NCBI GenBank assembly: GCA_021734835.1
Contig: JAIPIH010000014.1
Span: 1-52,155 of the forward strand
DNA from: Candidatus Cloacimonadota bacterium
Lineage (GTDB): Bacteria > Cloacimonadota > Cloacimonadia > Cloacimonadales > TCS61
Reading direction: 5' to 3'
Length of the DNA: 52,155 bases
Within the stretch, counting starts at the first letter, position 1. The number at the start of each line of letters is the position of its first letter. Below the pieces are notes generated by a model that saw nothing but the letters and a program-made list of their open reading frames with translations, did no database searches and was not told the origin of the DNA. The position numbers and the translations under genes are program-made. Shown in pieces: positions 16,355 through 24,540 of this stretch.

Positions 16355-17449
16355 TCAGATTCTTTCTTTAGTTTCAGTATCAAAGAAATGAGCTTTTTTC
16401 ATGTCAAACGTGATGGGGATCATCGAATCTATTTTAGGAAATTTTTTAGGATCAAATCTGGCAGTTAATTTTGATTCATCAGCTTTCAAAAATACAATGA
16501 ATTCATTACCCATTGGCTCTACAACTTCACACAAGGCTTTTGTTTTTTGTGGAAATTCTGCCATTTGATCATAATCAGCATCATAAATATCTTCCGGTCT
16601 GATACCCATAATTAGATCAGAACCGATATAATTCTTCAGCCTGGAAGCATCAGGAATTTCAAAATGATGAGTTCCTGTATTGAAAAAATATTTTTGCCCT
16701 TTAAAAGTGATGTTGCCTTTTAATATATTGATAGCAGGACTGCCAATAAAACCGGCAACGAACAGGTTTGCAGGCATATTATATATTTTGAGTGGAGTAT
16801 CAATTTGATGGATCACTCCATCTTTCATTACAACCATCTTATCCGCCATTGTCATAGCTTCAACTTGATCATGCGTTACGTAGATTATTGTTGTTTGAAG
16901 CTTCTTGTGCAATTTGATGATCTCAGCCCGCATTTGCACTCGTAGTTTAGCATCAAGATTTGATAGTGGTTCATCAAATAAAAATACTTTTGGCTGTCTA
17001 ACGATCGCTCTTCCTAATGCGACTCTCTGACGTTGCCCTCCGGATAGTTGTTTTGGCTTTCTATCAAGAAGATCTTCAATTTCCAAGAGAGTTGCAGATT
17101 CTTTAACTATTTTATCTATTTCATCTTTTTTATATTTTCTCAGCTGTAGTGCAAAAGCCATATTATCATATACTGTCATATGCGGATAGAGTGCATAGTT
17201 TTGAAAAACCATTGCAATATCACGATCTTTTGGTAAGACATTATTTACAACTTTATCGCCAATTGTAATCTCACCTTTAGTAATGGTTTCCAGACCTGCA
17301 ATCATGCGAAGAGTTGTAGATTTTCCGCAGCCGGAGGGTCCAACTAAAATTACAAATTCTTTATCTTTAGCTTCAAATTTAACATTATTAACAGCCTGAA
17401 ATCCATTCTCGAATATTTTATCTATCCCATCAACTACCACTTTTGCCAT
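16355..17449 (-). CDS. MsmX/UgpC-type sugar ABC importer ATPase (orphan)
   Basis: The 364-aa protein is a complete CUT1-type ATPase. It has Walker A GPSGCGKST (from 37), Q-loop Q83, signature LSGGQ (135-139), Walker B FLFDE (156-160), switch His193 and a C-terminal TOBE/regulatory part (IGSDLIMGIRPED). Such subunits energise importers for sugars or glycerol phosphate. No permease or binding protein lies nearby, so it may serve several importers, as MsmX does in Bacillus. AGAGG precedes the ATG. An 11-base repeat (AAGGTCTCAGA) occurs on both sides of the gene at 16293 and 17514; its meaning is unclear. Confidence 0.95.
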   Translation of the reverse strand: MAKVVVDGIDKIFENGFQAVNNVKFEAKDKEFVILVGPSGCGKSTTLRMIAGLETITKGEITIGDKVVNNVLPKDRDIAMVFQNYALYPHMTVYDNMAFALQLRKYKKDEIDKIVKESATLLEIEDLLDRKPKQLSGGQRQRVALGRAIVRQPKVFLFDEPLSNLDAKLRVQMRAEIIKLHKKLQTTIIYVTHDQVEAMTMADKMVVMKDGVIHQIDTPLKIYNMPANLFVAGFIGSPAINILKGNITFKGQKYFFNTGTHHFEIPDASRLKNYIGSDLIMGIRPEDIYDADYDQMAEFPQKTKALCEVVEPMGNEFIVFLKADESKLTARFDPKKFPKIDSMIPITFDMKKAHFFDTETKERI

Positions 17450-17564
17450 ATTAAACCTCTAAATAAATTAATAAAATTATTCAAAATCTTAGGGTTAAAT
17501 TGTCAAACAAAAAAAGGTCTCAGATGCAAATAGAGTTATATTATTGTTAATAAATGTAAGCACG

Positions 17565-19460
17565 CTAAACCTTTCGTTCTTCACTTTTAACGAGAAACAT
17601 TTCTAATATGATTAGTATCAGGGCAGAGATTAGAAAATATTTCCAGAGTTCAAAACCATAGCGCGATTGAAGAATGTCCTCTTGCCAATTATTATTCAGG
17701 AAATACAAGTTCTTCAATTTTATTTTTTGCCATCTTTCATAGTTACTTTCGGATGGATCCAGGTTGACTGATATAGCTTTTTGATCGTCAAAATAGATTC
17801 CTGGTTTATCAGGGAAGAACATTTTATTTTTCATTGAGATCATTGATCTATCAGGTAAAGTTAACTTTTCTGAATTGAGTTGCAACTTTTGGCCAACAAT
17901 AAGTGACTTATTCTTGCTTTTACTGGTAAATTGAAGACAGTTATATGCGAAGACAGGAAAGGAAGCATCCAGGAGAAAAGGATTTTTTATACTATTGACA
18001 TCAAATAGCCAGAGTACAGAATTCTTGTATTCCAATGCCAGCTGAGAGTTACCTGACTGCAGGAGAACATTAGAGTTACTTTGAGCCTGCCAGAAGTCAC
18101 TCACCTCAATATTGTTCATTTTATTCAGTAATTTTGTGATTGGATGAAATTTATTGATCTGATCAATATGCTTATACTCGGTCTGATAATTCATCAAAGT
18201 ACAATGAAAGTGATCTTGAACAAATTCCTTCTGTTTAAGTGTAATATCAGCTCCTAAAATGAAAATAATGTTTATGCCATCAGCTTCTAATTTTTGCAGA
18301 ATAGAGATTAATTTATCGGATAAATCCTGCGGTTGGTAAAGTATTATGTTATCAAATTTCTCTAATAAATCAAAATTAGTATTTCTAGAAGTTATCAGCT
18401 CAACATTGTTGGTATAAATATCTAGTACTGAACTAAGTGCGACCGGCAGTTTTTCAGACCCGGTAATAACTGCTACTGTCGGATTAGGATCAAGGTAAAA
18501 ACTGAAATAACTGCGGTTATCGTACATCAACCTTTCATCTCTCACAGCTGTGTAGCCCCAATGCCAGCCTGTAACATCAAGATCAAAAGGGATAGTAATT
18601 TTTTTACGTTGAAATTCTTTCAGGTCAGTAGCTCTTTCTGTGATCGTGTTACCATCCAGGAAAAGTTCAAATATCACATCATGTCGTGCAGTTCCGGAAT
18701 GTTCAACCAGTTCCATTTCAATCTGTCTTTTTAAATCTTTGTTCACAATTCTGGGACTAAGTGTCGCATTCTCACAGCTGATATTATTCTTGTTTTTTAA
18801 ATAAGAAGTCGGGATCAAAAAAGTTGGGAACTCCAATTCATTATCCAACTGCTGCTGCTGCATATCGGTAATAACATAAATTTCTTTATTTGGTATGTGA
18901 GATGATCGTAACATTTTATTAGCAGATTCTATCACATCTTTTAAATCGTTGACCTGAGCTTTTATAGAAATTTCATCGATCATTTTCTTTGGCAACTTAC
19001 CATAATTCAATCTTGCCTTTAGTTCATTCCAATTATTATTTAATGTTAACAAAGTTATCACATCATTTTGCTCTATTAAATCATTAATTATGTGAACTAT
19101 TTCTTTAGCTTTTTCCAGATCGGTTTTTGTATCAATCAGATAATTCATACTGTAGGAATTATCAACTATTATAGCGATAGCGGTTTTAGGATGCCGGGAA
19201 CTTTGTGTTAATAAGCTGGATTTTACAGCAGGTCTGGAAATTGCTAAGATCACAAATAAAATTATCAGTATCCTGATCAACAGCAGAAGAATATTTTTCA
19301 GGTTGATCTTTTTTTTTTGTTTTTGCTGACTTTGTTTGATGAAACGGATCGAGCTGAAAATAACTTTTTGTGGTTTTTTTTTGGCAAATAGATAAATCAG
19401 AATAGGAATAATAAGTGCTGAACTTAAAAACAGGATTCCGGAATTCAGAAATGTGATCAT
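17565..19460 (-). CDS. BatA/VWA-domain membrane protein
   Basis: The 631-aa protein begins with the double membrane segment of BatA-type proteins (7-26 and 56-76, separated by a KKKPQKVIFSSIRF loop). A von Willebrand A domain follows with the metal-site motif D100-N-S-Y-S104. A large extracytoplasmic region comes next, and a final membrane helix lies close to the C-terminus (YFLISALILIILEMFLV). Bat proteins occur with MoxR ATPases in Bacteroidetes and spirochaetes; no moxR is present here. No clear Shine-Dalgarno sequence is seen. It lies 105 bases after the GNAT genes and may be in the same transcript. Confidence 0.88.
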   Translation of the reverse strand: MITFLNSGILFLSSALIIPILIYLFAKKKPQKVIFSSIRFIKQSQQKQKKKINLKNILLLLIRILIILFVILAISRPAVKSSLLTQSSRHPKTAIAIIVDNSYSMNYLIDTKTDLEKAKEIVHIINDLIEQNDVITLLTLNNNWNELKARLNYGKLPKKMIDEISIKAQVNDLKDVIESANKMLRSSHIPNKEIYVITDMQQQQLDNELEFPTFLIPTSYLKNKNNISCENATLSPRIVNKDLKRQIEMELVEHSGTARHDVIFELFLDGNTITERATDLKEFQRKKITIPFDLDVTGWHWGYTAVRDERLMYDNRSYFSFYLDPNPTVAVITGSEKLPVALSSVLDIYTNNVELITSRNTNFDLLEKFDNIILYQPQDLSDKLISILQKLEADGINIIFILGADITLKQKEFVQDHFHCTLMNYQTEYKHIDQINKFHPITKLLNKMNNIEVSDFWQAQSNSNVLLQSGNSQLALEYKNSVLWLFDVNSIKNPFLLDASFPVFAYNCLQFTSKSKNKSLIVGQKLQLNSEKLTLPDRSMISMKNKMFFPDKPGIYFDDQKAISVNLDPSESNYERWQKIKLKNLYFLNNNWQEDILQSRYGFELWKYFLISALILIILEMFLVKSEERKV

Positions 19461-19565
19461 AAATATTCTAAGTAAATTAGATAAGACTCAAAATGAAGCA
19501 TGTTAAATAGCTTGAAATCAGATCTAATTTAGGATTTTGAATTTCCATTACACTAAACATATAAG

Positions 19566-20696
19566 TTAATTGATCTTTTTATCGAGTATTCTATATGTTT
19601 TATGCGCCCAGCCGCCCAGATTCGTTGCGATGCGGTTCATCATAGTATTAGTTTCCAATATCCATGACATTTCAGCATTTTCTATATTCATTTTCTTGTG
19701 CTCATTAGCGATCATAAAGTTCTTAGTATAAAAAACAGTATCGATACCGCGGTTCTGAAATTCTTTTATCACGCCCATAGTGATTACACGCATTGCAGTA
19801 ATTTTATTTTTTCCGAATAAGTAATGGAAAATTCCAAAAGGTAATAATCTTCCCTTCATTTTCATCAAGACCTGGTTGAAGTCCGGTAAAGCTACATAAA
19901 AACCTGCCGGTTGATCCTCTACATAAGCCAAATAGAAAAATTCCGGTCTGACAACATCTATCACTGAATCGATCTCGTGATCAAACTCCTTTTTAGTCAT
20001 TGGAACAAATCCCCAGTTCTTTTCCCAGGCTTTTGTATAAACTGTGAATACGGTCTCCAGATCATTGCGGAGTTCCTTTTTATTTTTGGAAGATAACTCC
20101 CTCACAGTAAATCGTCCTCTCTTTTGCAGTTTTTCAGTCACCCTTTTCAATCTTTCAGGTGTCTTCTTCCTGGGAATGAGATAAGCCAGAAGATCCATTT
20201 CTTTTTCCAGTCCGAATCCTTTATAGAGCTTTTCATAATATTGAGGATTGTGTGTCATCATTATAAAGGGTGGAGAATCAAAACCATTTACCAGAAGACC
20301 GCATTCATGATTTGTAGAAAAATTCATCGGTCCGCGCATTGAATCAAGACCTTTTGTTTTTAGCCAGTCATGAGCAGCCTGAAATAGAGAGTTAGCAACT
20401 TCCGGATCATCAATACTTTCAAAGAAGCCGAAGAAACCTACTTTATCAATATGGAATTTATTGTGCTGCGTGTTTGTATGCGCTGATATCCTCCCGACGA
20501 CTTTTTTATTTTTCAATGCAAGGAACAGCTCAACTTCAGAATGTTCATAGTAGGGATTTTTTTTCGGGTTGAAGAAATTCTTTTGTTCCATGATCAGCGG
20601 CGGCACCCAATTCGGGTCTGATTTGTAAAGTTTAAACGGAAACATGATAAACTGTTTTAGCTCTATTTTACTTTTTACAGGTATAATTTCTGTCAT
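19566..20696 (-). CDS. GNAT-fold acyltransferase-like protein, paralogue 1 of 3
   Basis: The 376-aa protein shares with the next two upstream genes the blocks FPFKLYKSDPNWVPPL, KNPYYEHSEVELFLA, KVGFFGFFE and a C-terminal SWILETNTMMNRIA. The pattern of a conserved acceptor-like N-terminal half and a GNAT-like C-terminal half (VITMGVIKEFQNRGIDTVFY) resembles the YghO family of uncharacterised acyltransferases. Substrates are unknown. GAGG precedes the start. It is the last and most downstream copy of the triplet. Confidence 0.75.
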   Translation of the reverse strand: MTEIIPVKSKIELKQFIMFPFKLYKSDPNWVPPLIMEQKNFFNPKKNPYYEHSEVELFLALKNKKVVGRISAHTNTQHNKFHIDKVGFFGFFESIDDPEVANSLFQAAHDWLKTKGLDSMRGPMNFSTNHECGLLVNGFDSPPFIMMTHNPQYYEKLYKGFGLEKEMDLLAYLIPRKKTPERLKRVTEKLQKRGRFTVRELSSKNKKELRNDLETVFTVYTKAWEKNWGFVPMTKKEFDHEIDSVIDVVRPEFFYLAYVEDQPAGFYVALPDFNQVLMKMKGRLLPFGIFHYLFGKNKITAMRVITMGVIKEFQNRGIDTVFYTKNFMIANEHKKMNIENAEMSWILETNTMMNRIATNLGGWAHKTYRILDKKIN

Positions 20697-20713
20697 GATT
20701 TCAACCTCATTTC

Positions 20714-21838
20714 TTATATTTTAATATCGAACATTCGATAAGTTTTATAAACTTCCGCTTCCAAGGTGTGGGCAATTTTATTCATCATGGAATTAGATTC
20801 CAAGATCCAGGAAAATTCTGCCTCTTTAAATTTATTCTTGTATTTTCCTGCTACTTCATGGATCTTGCAATACATTACTACGTCAATACCACGTCCTTTA
20901 AATTCGTCTAAAACTCCCATAATTACAACTCTGAGACGAGGTATCCTGTTTTTGTTAAGTAGAAATTTCAGCCAACCAAGAGGCAGCATTCTTCCTTTCA
21001 TTTTCTTCAAAACGAAATTGTAATCTGGGATAGTAACCAATAATCCAACAGCCTCATCTTCAATCTCTGCGATAAAGATCATTTCGGGTAGAATAATAGG
21101 AAGAAGTGAATCAACCAGAAGATCAAATTCTTCTGCAGACATAGGTACGTATCCCCAATTATTCGACCAAGCTTCTTCATAAATAGAGAATATTTTTTCT
21201 ATGTCTTTGCGTAGCCTTTTTTTATTCTTGGTTTTCAAATTCCTAACTGTGAATTGTCCTCTTTTTTCAATTTTATTTGCTAACTTTTTTAATCTGGGAG
21301 GTGGAGGTTTTACCTTGGCATTATACGCCAGAAGATCCATAGCTTTTTCCAAGCCGTAATTATCGAATATTTTGAGGTAATACTGAGGATTATATGTCAT
21401 CATTACAACAGGACTCAAAGCAAAATTATCCATCAATAAACCACACTCATCGTTAACCGAAAAACTGGCAGGTCCGCGCATAATATTCAGATCTTTCTCT
21501 TTCAACCAGTTGCGGGCAGCATCAAACAGAGCATCTGCAACCTGTTGATCATCAATACATTCAAAAAAACCGAAAAACCCGACTTTATCTTTATGGACAT
21601 TATTATGATTTTTATTTGTTTGAGCTGAAATTCTACCTACAAGTTTATCGGCTTTATAAGCTAGAAAAAGTTGGACTTCAGAGTGCTTAAAGTAGGGATT
21701 TTTTTTAGGATCAAAAAAAATCTTCTGATCACTTATCAGCGGAGGTACCCAACAGGGGTCATTTTTATACAATTCAAAAGGAAATTTTATGAATTTATTC
21801 AAGTCTGATTTAGTTTTAACTTTCAATACTTCTATCAT
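20714..21838 (-). CDS. GNAT-fold acyltransferase-like protein, paralogue 2 of 3
   Basis: The 374-aa protein is clearly homologous to its downstream neighbour along its whole length (FPFELYKNDPCWVPPL, KNPYFKHSEVQLFLA, KVGFFGFFE, SWILESNSMMNKIA). I start it at MIEVLKV (21838), which has AAGGAG upstream and lies one base past the upstream stop; the longer frame would run back into that gene. The central VVIMGVLDEFKGRGIDVVMY matches the acetyl-CoA-binding region of GNAT folds in style. It lies 17 bases before paralogue 1. Confidence 0.75.
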   Translation of the reverse strand: MIEVLKVKTKSDLNKFIKFPFELYKNDPCWVPPLISDQKIFFDPKKNPYFKHSEVQLFLAYKADKLVGRISAQTNKNHNNVHKDKVGFFGFFECIDDQQVADALFDAARNWLKEKDLNIMRGPASFSVNDECGLLMDNFALSPVVMMTYNPQYYLKIFDNYGLEKAMDLLAYNAKVKPPPPRLKKLANKIEKRGQFTVRNLKTKNKKRLRKDIEKIFSIYEEAWSNNWGYVPMSAEEFDLLVDSLLPIILPEMIFIAEIEDEAVGLLVTIPDYNFVLKKMKGRMLPLGWLKFLLNKNRIPRLRVVIMGVLDEFKGRGIDVVMYCKIHEVAGKYKNKFKEAEFSWILESNSMMNKIAHTLEAEVYKTYRMFDIKI

Positions 21839-21839
21839 G

Positions 21840-23021
21840 TTAGGATATCTCCTTTTCGTAGATTGTATATGTTTTACTATCTTTAGCACCCATCATTTTT
21901 ATCAGACTTATCACCATTTTATTATCTTCCAATACCCAACCCATATCACAGTATTTATAACGTTTGCTGGTGTACTGTTTTTGTTTCCATATCATCACAC
22001 CATCCAAGCCGAGTCGTCGGAACTTCGGTTTTACACCAAGATAACCTAATCTAAATCCTTTTGTTCGTTTGGAACCAAGGATCAACTTTAGTGCTCTGAT
22101 CAATTCCAGGTGCCGACATTTTCCAATTCGTGGTAAACATTCAGCAACGTTGGGAACACCACCAAAAAAAGCTGCCGGCTCACCTTTTACATATAAAAAA
22201 ATGAATAATTTTTTATCCATTATCAGCAGCATATCGTCAATTATCTGATCGAATTCTTCCTGCGTAAAGGGAACAAAACCGAAATTGTCATTCCAGGCAG
22301 CGTTATAAATTTCCAACATCTCTTTTTTTCTAATTTCCAGAGGTCGTGTATCCCAATCTTCTATCGTAACATTGTAGCGATCTATTATTTTTTGCCCAAG
22401 CCTGACAAGTTTCTCTTCCATGGGATTCTGTGGTATCACTTCCCATGAAAGGACATTTTTCACCGGCTTAAAACCGATTTTTTCTACCAGATCCGGATAG
22501 TAAGGTTTATTATAATGATAATACATAACAGGTCTTGTATCGAATCCTTTAATAAGAAATCCCGGAGTTGCATCATTCACTGGAAGGTTTTGTGGACCGC
22601 GTATAATACTCATACCTTCGTCTTTCAAGAAATTAGCTGCTGCATCCAGTAAAATACCGGCAACAGAACTTTCTTCAATACATTCAAATTGCCCGAAAAA
22701 ACCTACTTTGTCGTTCCAGTGCTCATTGTGTCTTTGGTTAATAAATGCATTACATCTGCCGATGATCTCTCCGTTTTTATAAGCAAGGAAGAAACGCATC
22801 TTTGCATGCTTAAAAAATAAATTCTTCGGTTCAAAAAATCCGGTCATCCCAATAAGTTTGAATCCTAGGTATTCGTAATCAAGAAGTGGAATATATTTCT
22901 TCTGTCCCCGGTAATGCTTCCAATGATAATCTACAAATTGTTTGAGTAGTTTTCTTTCAGATTTTGTGTCATTCCCGAAATCTACCAGCTCAATATCTTT
23001 TACTTTGGTTTTATTTATCAT
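21840..23021 (-). CDS. GNAT-fold acyltransferase-like protein, paralogue 3 of 3 (most divergent)
   Basis: The 393-aa protein keeps the same framework as the two downstream copies (FVDYHWKHYRGQKKYIPLL, KHAKMRFFLAYKNGEIIGR, KVGFFGQFECIEE, WVLEDNKMVISLIKMMGA) but is more diverged, for example ending in TIYEKEIS. The start at MINKTK (23021) is chosen for the AGAGGAAGA directly upstream. It follows the PlsY-like gene by 44 bases and begins the tandem triplet, so the array probably arose by duplication and then specialised. Confidence 0.75.
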   Translation of the reverse strand: MINKTKVKDIELVDFGNDTKSERKLLKQFVDYHWKHYRGQKKYIPLLDYEYLGFKLIGMTGFFEPKNLFFKHAKMRFFLAYKNGEIIGRCNAFINQRHNEHWNDKVGFFGQFECIEESSVAGILLDAAANFLKDEGMSIIRGPQNLPVNDATPGFLIKGFDTRPVMYYHYNKPYYPDLVEKIGFKPVKNVLSWEVIPQNPMEEKLVRLGQKIIDRYNVTIEDWDTRPLEIRKKEMLEIYNAAWNDNFGFVPFTQEEFDQIIDDMLLIMDKKLFIFLYVKGEPAAFFGGVPNVAECLPRIGKCRHLELIRALKLILGSKRTKGFRLGYLGVKPKFRRLGLDGVMIWKQKQYTSKRYKYCDMGWVLEDNKMVISLIKMMGAKDSKTYTIYEKEIS

Positions 23022-23065
23022 TCTTCCTCTCTTATAAATTAGCGACAACCATATTCATATGTAAA

Positions 23066-23677
23066 TCAGATTTCACCCAGTTTTTTTGATACAACAAAAT
23101 TTATAATTCCCATTAATAAAGCTACAATGAACATTTGAGCCAAAAAAGTTACGTCATCTTCAAAAAAGAAGTTTATTAAAGGAGGTAGCAAAACTATCAT
23201 ATATTGTGCAAAACGTATTTGTTTAAAGGCAACTACGAGAATAATAGCCAGCAAAATTATGATCAGCATCGGACATGGTGCGAAGTATAAGACAAAACCG
23301 ATATAAGTGAAAAGTCCTCTACCGCCACGGAAGCGATGGGTAATGGGCAGGCAATGACCGATAACCATAAAGAAACTGATGATGAACAGATAATTGCGGC
23401 TGCCGATATCACCAATTAAATGGATCAGTGGAGGATAATTAAGTACAAAATGTAAAAGTACAATATAGAAATACATTTTTCCAAAATCAACAATTCCCGT
23501 AAAAATACCGAGTGTTTTACCTACATTATTATAAATGTTTTGAGTATCGGGTAAGCCGGAGCCTACTTTATAAACATTTAAACTTTTATAAGATTTGGCT
23601 AATAATTTAGCTGTGGAAAAACATCCCAGTAAATACGAGATAATAATCAGTATGGTAATTGCAATTACACTTATCAT
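23066..23677 (-). CDS. Divergent PlsY-like membrane acyltransferase
   Basis: The 203-aa protein has about five membrane segments. PlsY acylates glycerol 3-phosphate using acyl-phosphate. Its second motif is well kept here (GHCLPITHRFRGGRG), but motif 1, normally GSGNxGATN, reads GSGLPDTQN, so the substrate site is changed. GGAG precedes the ATG. The neighbours are three GNAT-like acyltransferase genes downstream and the PLP protein upstream. It may acylate a substrate other than glycerol 3-phosphate; another plsY could exist elsewhere. Confidence 0.8.
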   Translation of the reverse strand: MISVIAITILIIISYLLGCFSTAKLLAKSYKSLNVYKVGSGLPDTQNIYNNVGKTLGIFTGIVDFGKMYFYIVLLHFVLNYPPLIHLIGDIGSRNYLFIISFFMVIGHCLPITHRFRGGRGLFTYIGFVLYFAPCPMLIIILLAIILVVAFKQIRFAQYMIVLLPPLINFFFEDDVTFLAQMFIVALLMGIINFVVSKKLGEI

Positions 23678-23689
23678 TTTTTCTCCAAT

Positions 23690-24385
23690 CTAGTAATTTC
23701 TCGTTCCGAAAACAGCCGTTCCGATACGAACAATATTGGCACCTTCCTCAATTGCGATCTCAAAATCATTAGTCATGCCCATTGAGAGATACTTCATTTC
23801 TGTATTGGCTAAATCGTTCTTTTTTAACTGTTCGGACAGTTTCCTGAGTTCTTTGAAACAACCTCTTATTTTGCTCTCATCGGAAGTAAATAACCCGATT
23901 GTCATCAAACCTTTTATCCGGATATTCTCCAATTGACTAATAGAGCTTATCAATTGTAAAGCTGATTCACTTTTAATTCCAAATTTACTGGCTTCTCCGC
24001 TTGTATTGACTTCAATTAGAATATCCTGAGTTAGAGAATTTTTCGCTAGATAAGTATTTAGCTTTTTGGCAGTTGAATACTTGTCTATAGAATGAATAAG
24101 GACAGGTTTTAGCTTTATGATATGTTTTATTTTATTTGATTGCAAATGCCCAATAAAATGGAATTCAGAAAATTTTCCCCTCAAGAGAGGAATTTTCTTT
24201 TCAGCTTCCTGAACTTTATTTTCCGCTATGAATTTGATGCCATTTTCAAGTGCTTCTTGAATTGTGTCTATGTTTTGGGTTTTTGTTACCGCGAGTAATT
24301 TGATATCTTCAGGCTTACGTCCTGATATCAAGGCAGCTTGCTTGATCCGCTCTTTAACAGCACTAATATTTTTTTCCAATAACAT
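23690..24385 (-). CDS. yggS: YggS/PLPBP-type pyridoxal phosphate homeostasis protein
   Basis: The 231-aa protein binds pyridoxal 5'-phosphate and keeps its level balanced. It has the PLP lysine K35 in LLAVTKTQ, the AENKVQEA and FHFIGHLQSNK segments, and the C-terminal phosphate-binding SMGMTNDFEIAIEEGANIVR. Length is normal for the family. The Shine-Dalgarno sequence is weak (GGATGA). It is the first gene of the operon leading to the PlsY-like and GNAT-like genes, 12 bases upstream of the former. Confidence 0.95.
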   Translation of the reverse strand: MLLEKNISAVKERIKQAALISGRKPEDIKLLAVTKTQNIDTIQEALENGIKFIAENKVQEAEKKIPLLRGKFSEFHFIGHLQSNKIKHIIKLKPVLIHSIDKYSTAKKLNTYLAKNSLTQDILIEVNTSGEASKFGIKSESALQLISSISQLENIRIKGLMTIGLFTSDESKIRGCFKELRKLSEQLKKNDLANTEMKYLSMGMTNDFEIAIEEGANIVRIGTAVFGTRNY

Positions 24386-24487
24386 ATTTCATCCATTCAT
24401 TTATTAACATTATAAGAAAAATACTATCAATATGTGTCAAGCAAGAAAAGGGGGGAGATATCTTAAGCAGTGAAAAATCATAGCAAT

Positions 24488-24523
24488 ATAAAACAGCCGT
24501 TCCGGAACACCAGAAACGGCTGT
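24488..24523 (-). terminator. Terminator of the foldase-aldolase-GAPDH-protease operon
   Basis: On the minus strand ACAGCCGTTTC and GGAACGGCTGT pair over 11 bp (one G-U) around a nine-base loop, followed by TTTTAT. It lies about 18 bases after the C10 protease stop. Confidence 0.85.
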
Positions 24524-24540
24524 AGATTCATTTAAATCTT

